A DNA stretch of 64,000 nucleotides from Clostridium cibarium (GCF_014836335.1 NZ_JACSRA010000001.1:62001-126000), one strand, 5' to 3'; counted from the first letter of the stretch, positions 28,264-38,620 are shown. Program-made: numbers and translations. Notes: generated by a model from the sequence alone, not told the origin.

Positions 28264-29967
28264 CTAATATAATAAAATCTTATCATCTATTACAAATAAA
28301 CCATTTGATTTTTTCTCTACGAAATTAATTATATCACAAGTTCCATTTATTTTTTGCCTATTATTCATCCGTAATAGGTATTCCTTTCCCCCTACTTTTA
28401 GCAAATAATTTTTCCCTTCTGCTTTTATTATCAAACCATTTTTAGTAGTAATATTTTTAGTTTCTCTAAAAGCTTCCTTCGCCAATGTTACTTTTTTAAG
28501 CTTTCCCATATCTATATTTCTTATATTTGAAACTATTTTTCTATCTCCCCTATATGATATTAATAGCCCTCCCTCTTTTAAATAGTCAATGCGCATTATA
28601 GGACTATATACATATATAAAAGCAGTTATTGCAGCTGCTACTGGTAAAATTTTAAGTTTTTTTATTCCTTTAAAATAAAAGTATACGCTAATAAACATAG
28701 AACAATAGATCAGTACAGCTCCTTCATTTACTATATAAGCACTACTACTTAAATCATATAAATAGTCAGTGCAAAAATCCAATATATTTATAACTTTTAA
28801 TAATACAAAAGAAATGAAATCAAATATAGGATTTATTGAGAGACCTAATAATAAAAAGTTTCCTAGAATTATTAAAATATTAAAAATAGGTTCTAAAACT
28901 AAATTACCTAAAATAAAAACAAAAGAACATTCTTTAAACGAAGCCATTATAATAGGCATGGTAAATACTTGAGCCGACAAAGATGTCGCTACAGTTTTTC
29001 TTATGTATGTTGGTAATTTATACAATATGTTATTAATTTTTTTTGAATATAAAACCATGCCAAGAGTTGCTAAAAAAGATAATTGAAATCCTAATTGAAA
29101 TGGTGCATAGGGACTCAGTAAGGTTATCCCCCCTGCACTTAAAGCAAGCGCACTTAAGGGATTATAATTTTTCCTTGCACTTGGAGCTAATGAGACTAAA
29201 CTTATCATAAATAAAGCTCTTAGTGAAGAAAATGGTGCTCCTGTAAAAAGTACATATATAAAAGTAATCCCCAATGATATCCCTTTTCCTAAAAAAGCTC
29301 TCAGAAAGGAAAATACCAAAGCTACATGTAGTCCCGAAACACTGATTGCATGGATTACCCCTAAATTCTTCATATCCTCCTTATCTTCTTCATCTAAATA
29401 ATCAGAAAATCCAAAAGCTAATGAAGACACTAATGCAGCTTTCCTTCTTCCCAAATTATTATTAAGTTTCTCATAAATTTCTTCTCTTATGTCGTATAAC
29501 CTGCTTACTAAATTCTTTTCTAAAACTCTCCCCTTTTTAACAGTTATGCTACCTAATATTCCTTTATCCTTATCTATTCCCTTTGTAAGCTCTCCTTCTA
29601 CATAAATATTATTCCCTTGTTTGTATTTTGAACCTTCCCCCTGAAGATAAAATCTCTTTCCTTTGTAGGTTGCTATTTTACTATACGACTTTACTTCGAC
29701 TATCTGAACTTTTCCACTAAAACTATTAGAAAAATTAATTTTATAATATGCAACATTATCTACTAAGGACAGAAGAAAAAATGCAACTACAATAATAGTA
29801 AACATCATATTTGACTTAAAAAAAGTAAAAACAAAAAATAAGCTAGCAGAGATTACTGCTAGCCATAAATATTTATCATATAAACCATAAATTACTGACC
29901 CAAGTATAAATGATAACACTATATATACTATAGGGCTATTAACCTTTTCTATATCTTTAAATTTCAT
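28264..29967 (-). CDS. comEC: ComEC/Rec2-type DNA uptake channel without metallo-beta-lactamase tail
   Basis: ComEC forms the channel that takes single-stranded DNA across the membrane in natural transformation. This copy has N-terminal membrane helices, the OB-like segment (SKIATYKGKRFYLQGEGSKY), and the competence domain with the hallmark HAISVSGLHVALVFSF and many further helices to about residue 455. Family members such as Bacillus subtilis ComEC are about 775 residues and end in a metallo-beta-lactamase domain. Here only about 110 residues remain after the last helix and no HXHXDH is present. It lies between the P-type ATPase-like gene and holA. Confidence 0.88.
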   Translation of the reverse strand: MKFKDIEKVNSPIVYIVLSFILGSVIYGLYDKYLWLAVISASLFFVFTFFKSNMMFTIIVVAFFLLSLVDNVAYYKINFSNSFSGKVQIVEVKSYSKIATYKGKRFYLQGEGSKYKQGNNIYVEGELTKGIDKDKGILGSITVKKGRVLEKNLVSRLYDIREEIYEKLNNNLGRRKAALVSSLAFGFSDYLDEEDKEDMKNLGVIHAISVSGLHVALVFSFLRAFLGKGISLGITFIYVLFTGAPFSSLRALFMISLVSLAPSARKNYNPLSALALSAGGITLLSPYAPFQLGFQLSFLATLGMVLYSKKINNILYKLPTYIRKTVATSLSAQVFTMPIIMASFKECSFVFILGNLVLEPIFNILIILGNFLLLGLSINPIFDFISFVLLKVINILDFCTDYLYDLSSSAYIVNEGAVLIYCSMFISVYFYFKGIKKLKILPVAAAITAFIYVYSPIMRIDYLKEGGLLISYRGDRKIVSNIRNIDMGKLKKVTLAKEAFRETKNITTKNGLIIKAEGKNYLLKVGGKEYLLRMNNRQKINGTCDIINFVEKKSNGLFVIDDKILLY

Positions 29968-29989
29968 GGATGAATCACCTCATCCTAAA

Positions 29990-32479
29990 TCATTGACACC
30001 TTTTCAGTATTAATTCATAAATCAAATTAATTAATATAATTACACCAATTTTCACCATAGCAAAAATTGATAAAGTTAATCCATATAAAAATATTAGTCC
30101 ACCAACTGACATAAGCCATATTAATATACTAACTATAAATAATACTAATTGAGCTGACACCCTCTTAAGAGGAATTGAAACATTTATAAAAGTATTGATA
30201 AGTAAAAATGCTCCAAGAGTAGCCACTAATACTATTTCAAAACTGCTATTTGCATCATATATAGCTGCTAAAGCAAGTACACTATAAACAATGCTCCTCA
30301 AAATAAACTTATTATCATCATCTCTTGGCGAATGAATTAAAGTTAAAAACAAAGGTATAGCTAGAATTACATTTATTATTATTATTGGAATATAACTTAC
30401 TTGTATATTGTTGTTTATTAAAGGAAGAGTATTTATTATTACTATTTCCGAAAACAACATGGTTATAATCGCTGCTTGAACCTTAGCTAGTCCATCATTA
30501 AATTTCCTTGCAATATCAAATATACTTAAAAAGCCTTTTAAGTAATTATTTTTAATAAATAAATCTGCAGCATTTTTTATAATTTTAGGAGCATCTCCTT
30601 TACCTATACCTAAATTAGATAAACTTATGGTTGGCAATTCCCCTAAACTTTCACCGCTAGCTGCTACTTTATATTTATCTTTTATAAATAATCCAATTAT
30701 CCTAGCCTTAAGTTCTGGCGTAACTCTAGAAAAAACCCTAGTTCTTGATACTGTATCGATTAATTCTTCATTTCCTAAAGAATAAATCTCTATTCCACTA
30801 ATAACCTTGTTATTTGATGAAACAAGCTTTGCCTTTTTCCCTAATGAAGTTGCTACTATTTTATTATCATCAGTAATCATTATAGGTATTATTCCCCTAT
30901 TTTTTATTTCTGATATTTCCTCTTCTATGTCATCATTTAAAGGATTATCTAATGCAACTAGTCCTACAAAAACCAAATTATTTTCTATATTTTCTTCTCT
31001 AGATGGAGTATAGCTAAAACTTCTATATGCTATACCTTGTGTAATTAATCCCTCTAAAGAAAAATTATAATCAATTGCTTTTATTCTTTCTACATCTTCA
31101 GGAGTAATCTCTTTTTCTAAACCATCTATCATTATGTAACTACATCTATCCAATATGGCATCTACATTTCCACGACAATTTGCTCTTGAACCTTGTTTCA
31201 CTTTATTTATCGTAGTTATTACTCTTTTATCAGTATCCATAGGGATTTCAAATACCCTTCTATGATTTGCCTCTAACATAGATTTATATGCCATCTTTTC
31301 ATTTGCAAACTTTAAATAAGCTACTTCCTTTAATTCTCCTTCTCCTAAATCTTGATCAGCATCATATGTAGAATTATTACAGAGAACTATAGTTTCAATT
31401 AATCTCTTAATAGTAACTTCTCTATTATATATAATCTCTTTGCTTTCAAAAATTTTATTATTAACATATAACTTATCTACTATCATTTCCTCTTTTGTAA
31501 CTGATCCTATCTTGTCCATAAAAAGAATTTCTATTTCATTTATTATATCTAATGTAGACATATTAACCAAATCTATGCCCTTTTTATGTAAATCTTTCTT
31601 TAAAATAATTCCATATAAAAAAGCTATGCTTATTAAAGGCATTACCTGTATTGCAAATAATGATAAACATAACCCATAAAGGTTTTGTTGAAAATAATAA
31701 CTTCCTATTGATGTCCCAATTGCCACTAATGAAAGTATAATCATTATTTTTCCTACTTTTTTCTCTACTCGTTTACCTAAAGTATGCTTATTTTTACTTG
31801 CATCCATTATCATAGTAAACATCTTTCCAAGTTCTGTTAAATTTCCAGTTGCTACTACAATTCCTGTTCCTTCACCTTCAGCTATTGAAGATCCCTTAAA
31901 TAGCATATTTTTCATTTCAGCTATAGAATAAATTGCCTCATCTATTTTACTGTCAAATTTCTCCTTCAAGAAATTTTCACCTGTAATATTCTTTTCATCA
32001 ACCTTAATTTCATTTGCCGTAATTATTCTAATATCCGCTGGCACTAATGAACCCTTGGAAAAGTAAACTATATCACCTTTTACTAATTCTTCTGATTTTA
32101 CTTCCTTTGGTATTCCGTTACGCAACACTTTAGTAGTTGTATTATTTAAATTTTGTAAAAATTTCATCTTGTTCGTTTTATTTTTTGTATAAATAATTTT
32201 TATTATTAAACTTATTAATATAATAGCGGTGGATATGCTACCCATAACATATTCACTATAATAAAATAAAACTCCTATTATTGCTACACTTAAAAAAATA
32301 TATATACTGAAAAAGTTTTTTAAAGATGCTATGAATCCATTTTTATACGGAACAAAAACTCTGTTATCCCCTGAATTTTTTCTTTCTTTCTCACATTCTT
32401 CTTCACTTAATCCCTTATATATATCACTCTTAAGCATTTCAACAATAGCCTTCCAAGAATTATTGCTATAAATATTCAA
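29990..32479 (-). CDS. P-type ATPase-like protein with degenerate catalytic motifs
   Basis: This 829-residue protein has the layout of a P2-type cation ATPase: actuator domain, about eight to ten membrane helices, and a HAD phosphorylation domain. Key motifs differ from consensus. TGES is TGEN (166-169). The M4 PEGL is MPLI (Pro281) with no Glu. The phosphorylation loop is DKIGS (Asp322) rather than DKTGT. TGDGVNDSP is SGESLGELP (608-616), so both hinge aspartates are Glu. It may be a slow or altered pump, or a regulator. Start is TTG after GGAGG. It shares an operon with comEC and holA, not with a metal system. An intact calcium-type ATPase is encoded at 44739-47285 for comparison. Confidence 0.85.
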   Translation of the reverse strand: MNIYSNNSWKAIVEMLKSDIYKGLSEEECEKERKNSGDNRVFVPYKNGFIASLKNFFSIYIFLSVAIIGVLFYYSEYVMGSISTAIILISLIIKIIYTKNKTNKMKFLQNLNNTTTKVLRNGIPKEVKSEELVKGDIVYFSKGSLVPADIRIITANEIKVDEKNITGENFLKEKFDSKIDEAIYSIAEMKNMLFKGSSIAEGEGTGIVVATGNLTELGKMFTMIMDASKNKHTLGKRVEKKVGKIMIILSLVAIGTSIGSYYFQQNLYGLCLSLFAIQVMPLISIAFLYGIILKKDLHKKGIDLVNMSTLDIINEIEILFMDKIGSVTKEEMIVDKLYVNNKIFESKEIIYNREVTIKRLIETIVLCNNSTYDADQDLGEGELKEVAYLKFANEKMAYKSMLEANHRRVFEIPMDTDKRVITTINKVKQGSRANCRGNVDAILDRCSYIMIDGLEKEITPEDVERIKAIDYNFSLEGLITQGIAYRSFSYTPSREENIENNLVFVGLVALDNPLNDDIEEEISEIKNRGIIPIMITDDNKIVATSLGKKAKLVSSNNKVISGIEIYSLGNEELIDTVSRTRVFSRVTPELKARIIGLFIKDKYKVAASGESLGELPTISLSNLGIGKGDAPKIIKNAADLFIKNNYLKGFLSIFDIARKFNDGLAKVQAAIITMLFSEIVIINTLPLINNNIQVSYIPIIIINVILAIPLFLTLIHSPRDDDNKFILRSIVYSVLALAAIYDANSSFEIVLVATLGAFLLINTFINVSIPLKRVSAQLVLFIVSILIWLMSVGGLIFLYGLTLSIFAMVKIGVIILINLIYELILKRCQ

Positions 32480-32604
32480 AATGCTTCCTCCATTTCTGTG
32501 ATAATTACTCCATATTATTATAATATATTTTCTACCATCCTAACATATTTTTATTATAAAAAACAAATTAAACTGAAAAAAACTAAAATATATAATACAT
32601 AACA

Positions 32605-32961
32605 TCATCTTTTTGTTTTAGGATTAAATATAGCAGCCATAATATATCCAAAAAAAATAGATGCTGTAATTCCTGCAGCAGCACCTTTTATTCCACCACT
32701 AAAGGCACCTATAAGACCTGTTAACTGAACTTCCTTTATAACAGACTTAGCTAGGCTATTTCCAAAGCCCGGCAGAGGTATAGTTGCCCCTGCTCCTGCA
32801 AATTCTATTATTTTATCATAAATTCCAAATGCTCCAAGAATAGCTCCTATAGTTACAAAAACAACTAATATTCTTCCCGGTGTTAATTTTGTAGTATCCA
32901 TTAGTATTTGTCCTATAACACATATTAATCCTCCAACAAAGAAAGCTTTTAAAAAATCCAA
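32605..32961 (-). CDS. spoVAE: Stage V sporulation protein AE
   Basis: This 118-residue membrane protein is last in spoVAC-D-E. SpoVA proteins move calcium dipicolinate into the forespore and release it at germination. It shares the LKAFFVGGLICVIGQILMD opening with SpoVAC, so the two are paralogues. The start is TTG with AAGGAGA upstream, 12 bases after spoVAD. This is the SpoVAEb type, the only AE protein in many clostridia. Confidence 0.93.
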   Translation of the reverse strand: MDFLKAFFVGGLICVIGQILMDTTKLTPGRILVVFVTIGAILGAFGIYDKIIEFAGAGATIPLPGFGNSLAKSVIKEVQLTGLIGAFSGGIKGAAAGITASIFFGYIMAAIFNPKTKR

Positions 32962-32973
32962 AAAATCATCTCC

Positions 32974-33996
32974 TTAATCAAATTCCATAGATACTGCATG
33001 AGCTATTCCAGGTATACTCTCCCCTTGAAGTGATGATGTAGTACTCATTAGAGCTCCTGTAGAAACTAACAACACCTTTTTTACTTCCTTAGTCATCAAC
33101 TTTTTATAAAGATATCCTGATGCAACTACAGCTGAACATCCACAGCCACTTCCACCTGATTCCGTATTCTGTACTACATCGTTAAATATCATATCTCCAC
33201 AATCTATATGATTATCCTTTATATCATAACCATACTCAAGTAATAATTCATTTGCTATTTTCTTTCCAACTCTTCCCAAATCACCTGTTGCTATTAAATC
33301 ATAATCCTTAGGTTCTCTTCCTGTATCTTTAAAATGCTTATAAATTGTATGTGCAGCTGCAGGAGCCATAGCTGCTCCCATATTACTTGGATCAGTAATA
33401 CCATAATCCTTAACAACACCAGTTGTAATATATCTTACTTTAGGAAATTCTCCTTTTCTCCCTAATACCATAGCACCAGCACCTGTCACAGTCCATTGAG
33501 CTGTTTTACTCCTTTGAGCTCCATAATTTAAAGGAAATCTAAATTGCCTTTCTGCTGAACTAAAATGCGATGAAGTTGCTGCTACCACATAATCAGCAAA
33601 TCCTCCATCTACTAGTAAAGCTCCTAGGCTTAAGGATTCAGACATAGTTGAGCAAGCACCATATAGTCCGAAAAAAGGTATCTTAAACTTTCTTGCTGCA
33701 AAGGTTGATGATATTATTTGATTTAATAAATCTCCCGAAAATAAATAATTAATATCCTTTTCGGTTAGACCTGCCTTTTTTATAGATTCCCCTATAGCTT
33801 TATACATCATCTCGCTTTCTGCTTTTTCATAGCTCTCTTCTCCACAGGTATCATCTTTTAAAACTTCATCGAAATAATGTTTTAGAGGTCCTTCTCCTTC
33901 CTTTGGTCCAACAATAGAAAATGTGGATATTATTCTGGGAGGTTCTTTTAACTCTATAGTTTGTTGTCCTCTTCTCTTATTAAATTCATCTCCCAC
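32974..33996 (-). CDS. spoVAD: Stage V sporulation protein AD
   Basis: SpoVAD is a soluble thiolase-fold protein that binds dipicolinic acid and works with SpoVAC and SpoVAE. The 340 residues carry family segments such as KIPFFGLYGACSTMSESL (with the conserved Cys) and SGGSGCGCSAVVASGYL near the end. The start is GTG after AGGAGTGAAG. It is tightly spaced in the operon, 12 bases from its neighbours. Confidence 0.95.
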   Translation of the reverse strand: MGDEFNKRRGQQTIELKEPPRIISTFSIVGPKEGEGPLKHYFDEVLKDDTCGEESYEKAESEMMYKAIGESIKKAGLTEKDINYLFSGDLLNQIISSTFAARKFKIPFFGLYGACSTMSESLSLGALLVDGGFADYVVAATSSHFSSAERQFRFPLNYGAQRSKTAQWTVTGAGAMVLGRKGEFPKVRYITTGVVKDYGITDPSNMGAAMAPAAAHTIYKHFKDTGREPKDYDLIATGDLGRVGKKIANELLLEYGYDIKDNHIDCGDMIFNDVVQNTESGGSGCGCSAVVASGYLYKKLMTKEVKKVLLVSTGALMSTTSSLQGESIPGIAHAVSMEFD

Positions 33997-34007
33997 TTAC
34001 TTCACTC

Positions 34008-34463
34008 CTATCCATACAAACTAACTACATAATATATTATTCCTATAATAACTGACGATCCGATACCATAAACTAGTACAGGTCCTGCAATAGTAAACAT
34101 CTTAGCTGCTACTCCAAAGACAAATCCTTCCTTCTTAAATTCTATAGCTGGAGCAACTACTGCATTAGCAAAACCTGTTATAGGAACAACAGTACCTGCT
34201 CCTGCATATTGAGCTAACCTAGCATATAAACCAAGTCCTGTTAATAATCCACCTAAAAATATCATTATAATAGAAGTTATATTAGAAATATCTCCACTTG
34301 ATAAATCATATCTACTTAAAAAATTCATTATCAATTGTCCTAGATCACAAATTAAACCACCAACAAAAAAAGCTCTAAAGCAATTTCTTAAAATTTTAGG
34401 CTTTGGTTCTATTTCTTTAGTTAAAGTTTGAAATTTATTCTCTACTTCTTTCTCTCTAACCAT
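34008..34463 (-). CDS. spoVAC: Stage V sporulation protein AC
   Basis: SpoVAC is a mechanosensitive channel component for dipicolinic acid release. The 151 residues have a soluble N-terminus, then FRAFFVGGLICDLGQLIMNF and three further membrane helices with GAGTVVPITGFANAV. It is first in spoVAC-D-E. A weak sigma-G-like match (AGAATG, 17 bases, GATACTA) lies 40-70 bases upstream on the minus strand, consistent with forespore expression, but I rate it low. Confidence 0.95.
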   Translation of the reverse strand: MVREKEVENKFQTLTKEIEPKPKILRNCFRAFFVGGLICDLGQLIMNFLSRYDLSSGDISNITSIIMIFLGGLLTGLGLYARLAQYAGAGTVVPITGFANAVVAPAIEFKKEGFVFGVAAKMFTIAGPVLVYGIGSSVIIGIIYYVVSLYG

Positions 34464-34639
34464 TAAAATTACTCTCCTTAAAATACTACATAAATAGTAT
34501 CTGTAAAATAAAGATTCTCATTCTCTAAATTATGTTGAGCTAAACCAAGCTTTGTCCTTTTCCAAGTATTATGCTATTATTACAATTAGAGAATAATTTT
34601 ATTCTTTAAATTTTAATACATTTCAATAAAGGTGGTCAT

Positions 34640-35791
34640 ATGAAAAAAATAACTTCGATTATATTAGCATTTATGCTTTTAATAATTAACATACCATTTA
34701 CAGCTAAAGCTACATCATTCACTGCTAATGATGCTAACAATGCTCAATTAAATGTAGTTTCTGACAAGTTAAAACAATTAGATACTGATCTTGCAAAAAC
34801 ACAAAAAGAAGTAGCTGAATTAAAAGAAACTGTATCTAATAATGAAAATTCTATAAAAACAACTCAAAAAGAAATTGACAATACCCAAGAGAAAATAAAT
34901 TCTTTAAATGAAGATATAAAAAAGAATGAAGAAATACTTGATGAAAGATTAAGAGAAATGTATAAAAGCGGTAGCTATTCTGAATTTAACTATTTATCTT
35001 TTATTTTCAAGTCAAAAAGCTTAACTGATTTCTTTAATAAAGTTAACTCTTGTAGAATAATCATTAATCAAGATAAAAAGTTAATAGAAGGAATTCGTGA
35101 AAAAGTTAATGAACAAAATAAGGCTATGGATTCTATTACTAAACAAAAAGAAAATCTTGTAGCTCTAACTGAAGAAAATAAAAAGAAATTAGAGGAAGTT
35201 AAATCAAAAGAAGATTCTCTTTCAGAAACTAAGGCCAAGCTTGCGCAAGAAAAGGCTAATTTAAAGGACGCAATTCGTAAGAATGAAGCGCAATTTATTG
35301 CAAAATATATTGAAATTATTAATTCTGATTCTTCTGATTATAGTGCCTTGAGCTATGCTGCTATCTTTTTAAAAGGATTCCTAGATCAAGTTTCTACTCC
35401 TTCTGTAAAGGATGAAGCAAAAGCTTCCATTGCTAAAGCTGAAGAAAAAATGAAGAAATTAACACCAAGTCCAAACAGTAATTCTGGCTTTAGTGGTAGT
35501 CCAAGCTCCTATAGACAGAGTTATACTATGGAAGCTACAGCTTACACTGCTAATACATCAACTGCAACAGGAACGATTCCTGTTAGAAATCCAAATGGAT
35601 TAAGTACTGTAGCTGTTGACCCAAGTATCATTCCTTTAGGCAGTACGGTTTATGTTTCTGGATATGGCTATGCTATAGCTGCTGATACTGGTGGAGACAT
35701 TCATGGAATGAGAATAGATTTATTTATGAATAGCGAAGCAGACTGTATTGCCTTTGGGCGAAAAGATGTTACTGTTCTTTTAATTAATTAA
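34640..35791 (+). CDS. Secreted coiled-coil protein with 3D domain
   Basis: A 383-residue exported protein. It has a signal peptide (about 1-24, ending TAKA), a long coiled coil (about 30-245, PcsB/CwlO-like N-terminal layout), a serine/asparagine-rich linker, and a C-terminal 3D domain (about 295-383). The three aspartates that name it are seen in VAVDPS, AADTGG and RIDLF. The 3D domain is shared with lytic transglycosylases of the Sps/MltA fold, so the protein probably acts on peptidoglycan. AAAGGTGG precedes the ATG. It is divergent from spoVAC and has its own terminator; whether it acts in sporulation is not shown. Confidence 0.85.
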   Translation: MKKITSIILAFMLLIINIPFTAKATSFTANDANNAQLNVVSDKLKQLDTDLAKTQKEVAELKETVSNNENSIKTTQKEIDNTQEKINSLNEDIKKNEEILDERLREMYKSGSYSEFNYLSFIFKSKSLTDFFNKVNSCRIIINQDKKLIEGIREKVNEQNKAMDSITKQKENLVALTEENKKKLEEVKSKEDSLSETKAKLAQEKANLKDAIRKNEAQFIAKYIEIINSDSSDYSALSYAAIFLKGFLDQVSTPSVKDEAKASIAKAEEKMKKLTPSPNSNSGFSGSPSSYRQSYTMEATAYTANTSTATGTIPVRNPNGLSTVAVDPSIIPLGSTVYVSGYGYAIAADTGGDIHGMRIDLFMNSEADCIAFGRKDVTVLLIN

Positions 35792-35792
35792 T

Positions 35793-35832
35793 AAAAAGAT
35801 GCTGTACTATATTTTAGTCAGCATCTTTTTTT
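35793..35832 (+). terminator. Terminator after the 3D-domain gene
   Basis: AAAAAGATGCTG and CAGCATCTTTTT form a 12-bp stem around a 14-base loop followed by more T. It begins right after the stop codon. Confidence 0.9.
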
Positions 35833-35971
35833 AGTTAAAAAATTGCATTTCTCAATTTCATTACATAACTTTTGTAAAATCATCCAATCATTTTCTATAG
35901 TATTTTCATAGGAATCTTTTACCAAAAAGTTTATAATTTATATATCATTAATTTTAAAGGAGGATATATTA

Positions 35972-37705
35972 ATGAAAAGTTTAAAACAAAAATTTACTAT
36001 ATTCTTTACTATTATTTTTGCAGTAATTATATGCACTCTATGTTTAGCATCTTATTATAGAAGCAGCGCTCACATGAAAACGCTTTCTGATAGTCAAGTT
36101 GAAGAAAGGCTTTCAAATAACTATAACGCTTTTTTATCTTATATAAAACTTGTATATGGTAGATTGAAACTTACAGATGGTATCTTAGTAGATGATAAGG
36201 ATGTAGATATTAAAGGCACCAATACTGTAGTAGATATGGTATCAAACGATTTTAATGATATCGCTTCTATATATTTAAAAAGTGGTAACGACTTTGTAAG
36301 GATTTCAACAAGCATTCGTCATGACACTGGAAAAAGAGCTATAGATACAGTCCTCGATACTTCTTCTGAAGCATATAAAAGACTATCTGTTGGTAAAGAA
36401 TATACCGGTGAAACAAATGTACTTGGTTACAACTATAAAACAGAATATAGATGCATAACTGATTCCTCTGGAAATGTTATTGGAGCCTATGAAATTGGTA
36501 TTTCTACAAACTCAGCATCAAAAATAGTTAATGATAGCTTAAATAATTTAAAAATACTTTTTATTGTACTATCTATAGCATCTTTAATAATCACAGAAAT
36601 TGCTATTGTTTTAATTAGCAAAAAACTTACTAAAAATTTAAAATCCATAGTTAACTTCTCTAAAAACATACAAAACCTTGATGTTTCCAAAAATGTACCT
36701 AGTAATGTTTTAAGCTTAAAAGATGAAATCGGAGACATAGGTAAAGCCCTTAATATAATAGTTGAAAATTTAAGAAGTTTTATGTCAACTGCTAATAATC
36801 TAGCTTCTAATGTTACTAATCATTCAAAAGAATTAATTGATAATATAGAACAAGTTAATTTTACAGCAAATGAAATTTCAAATGTTGTAGTTCAAATAGC
36901 TGACAGTGCAAGTAAACAAGCAAAAAATACAGAAGATGGTGTTAATAAAGTTTCTAATCTTAGTGCATGCATAGATAAGAATAATTCTAATATGGCTGCC
37001 TTAAACAACATAATGAAAAAAGTTGAAACTTATAAAACTGAAGGTATGGATATGTTATCTCTTCTTAAAAACGAAAATACCCAGAGTAACAATTCTATTC
37101 ATAATATTCATGAAATAATAATCGATACTAATAATAAAGCAGCTGAGATCAAACAAGCTAGTCAAATGATTAAGGATATATCAGAGCAAACTAACCTTCT
37201 TGCTTTAAATGCTGCCATTGAAGCTGCAAGAGCTGGAGAAGATGGGAAAGGATTTGCTGTAGTTGCCGAAGAAATTAGAAACTTAGCCGAAGAATCGAAT
37301 AAATTTACAAAAGAAATTGATGAAACTATAACAAACTTAATTTATAGAACTGAAAATGCAGTTGAAACTATGAATAAAATCACTGAAATTATAAGCAATG
37401 AACATGCTTGCCTTAACAAAACTTCCGATAAATTTACTGGTATTTCTGAAAACATAGAAAAGTCAAGTAGTTCTTTGGAAAACCTAAATAACACAAGTAA
37501 ATTTATGAAAAACCAAAGTGATGATATTAATGAAATAATTCAAAACCTTTCTTCTATTGCAGAAGGAAATGCTGCTTCTACTGAAGAAATGGCAGCTTCT
37601 GTTGAAGAACAAACTGCTTCTTTATCTGAATTTTCTAATTCAGTAAATGAAATGGCTCATTTAGCTGAAAACTTGAAGAAGAATATAAATAAGTTTAAAT
37701 ATTAA
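35972..37705 (+). CDS. Methyl-accepting chemotaxis protein
   Basis: This 577-residue membrane chemoreceptor has a first transmembrane helix (about 8-25), an extracellular sensor of the single-Cache kind (about 35-190; [18 protein letters not shown] region), a second helix (about 193-215), HAMP (about 217-270) and the cytoplasmic signalling coiled coil. The conserved hairpin tip [19 protein letters not shown] followed by [15 protein letters not shown] is intact and should contact CheA and CheW. No CheR-tethering pentapeptide is at the C-terminus. The ligand is unknown. AAAGGAGGA precedes the ATG. It is a single gene, far from the flagellar cluster. Confidence 0.95.
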   Translation: MKSLKQKFTIFFTIIFAVIICTLCLASYYRSSAHMKTLSDSQVEERLSNNYNAFLSYIKLVYGRLKLTDGILVDDKDVDIKGTNTVVDMVSNDFNDIASIYLKSGNDFVRISTSIRHDTGKRAIDTVLDTSSEAYKRLSVGKEYTGETNVLGYNYKTEYRCITDSSGNVIGAYEIGISTNSASKIVNDSLNNLKILFIVLSIASLIITEIAIVLISKKLTKNLKSIVNFSKNIQNLDVSKNVPSNVLSLKDEIGDIGKALNIIVENLRSFMSTANNLASNVTNHSKELIDNIEQVNFTANEISNVVVQIADSASKQAKNTEDGVNKVSNLSACIDKNNSNMAALNNIMKKVETYKTEGMDMLSLLKNENTQSNNSIHNIHEIIIDTNNKAAEIKQASQMIKDISEQTNLLALNAAIEAARAGEDGKGFAVVAEEIRNLAEESNKFTKEIDETITNLIYRTENAVETMNKITEIISNEHACLNKTSDKFTGISENIEKSSSSLENLNNTSKFMKNQSDDINEIIQNLSSIAEGNAASTEEMAASVEEQTASLSEFSNSVNEMAHLAENLKKNINKFKY

Positions 37706-37730
37706 AAAGCTAAAAATCTTGCATTAGTAA

Positions 37731-37771
37731 AAAAACTCCACCACTAATAATTTAATGGTTGGAGTTTTTTT
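37731..37771. terminator. Terminator between the chemoreceptor gene and sigF
   Basis: AAAACTCCA and TGGAGTTTT arms with a short inner stem (CCA/TGG) around an AT loop. T-runs on both strands suggest it serves both converging genes. Confidence 0.75.
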
Positions 37772-37854
37772 ATTATAATTCTTTAAATACTTAATTTTCA
37801 TTAAATATTAAACATATATAAATTCACCATATGTCTATGCTCCTAAGTTAGATA

Positions 37855-38610
37855 CTATTCCTGTAACTTCTCCCTCATTACAAGTAAAACTTTTTTCTCA
37901 ATCCTAGAAACCTGAACTTGACTTATTCCCAGCATCTTAGCTACTTGTACCTGAGTTTTATCCTTAAAATATCTAAGAACAATAATCTGCCTAGCCTTTT
38001 CATCTAAACTTCTTAAAGCTTCCTTTAAAGCAATTTTATCTACCATTTCGCTATCATCAGTTCCATCTTGACTAAGCTTATCTATTAAAAGCACAGGCGC
38101 TCCATCCTCTTGATGAATTGTATCATAAAGATATTGCAAACTGGATGATGATTCTACAGCAAAGACTATGTCTTCCTTATCTATTCCCGAATAATTTGAT
38201 AGTTCATCTATAGTTGGATCTCTATCTAATTTTTTAGTTAACTCTTCCTTATCAAAATGAATCTTTCTAGCCAAGCTTTTTACATTTCTACTTACCTTAA
38301 TCATTCCATCATCCCTAAGAAATCTCTTAATTTCACCCATAATCATAGGAACAGCATAAGTAGAAAATTTTACATTAAAAGCTGAATCAAAATTCTTTAT
38401 AGCTTTAACAAGGCCTATACAACCTATTTGAAATATATCTTCATAATCATATCCTCTATTTAAGAATTTCTTACTTAATGAGGATACAAGAGGAAGGTTC
38501 ATTTCTATCAATCTATTCATAGCTACCTCATTACCATCTTTTGCTAGAGGAAGTAACTCTGTGTTATCTTCATAATTAAATTCCTCTCTTTTAAAATTCC
38601 CTTTCTCCAT
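37855..38610 (-). CDS. sigF: Sporulation sigma factor SigF
   Basis: SigF is the first forespore-specific sigma factor. The 251 residues contain region 2 (YEDIFQIGCIGLVKAIKNFD), region 3 and the region 4 helix-turn-helix (TQVQVAKMLGISQVQVSRIE). Context is decisive: it is the last gene of spoIIAA-spoIIAB-sigF, where SpoIIAB holds SigF inactive until SpoIIAA releases it. GTGGAAAGG precedes the ATG, 10 bases after spoIIAB. Confidence 0.97.
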   Translation of the reverse strand: MEKGNFKREEFNYEDNTELLPLAKDGNEVAMNRLIEMNLPLVSSLSKKFLNRGYDYEDIFQIGCIGLVKAIKNFDSAFNVKFSTYAVPMIMGEIKRFLRDDGMIKVSRNVKSLARKIHFDKEELTKKLDRDPTIDELSNYSGIDKEDIVFAVESSSSLQYLYDTIHQEDGAPVLLIDKLSQDGTDDSEMVDKIALKEALRSLDEKARQIIVLRYFKDKTQVQVAKMLGISQVQVSRIEKKVLLVMREKLQE

Positions 38611-38620
38611 ACCTTTCCAC

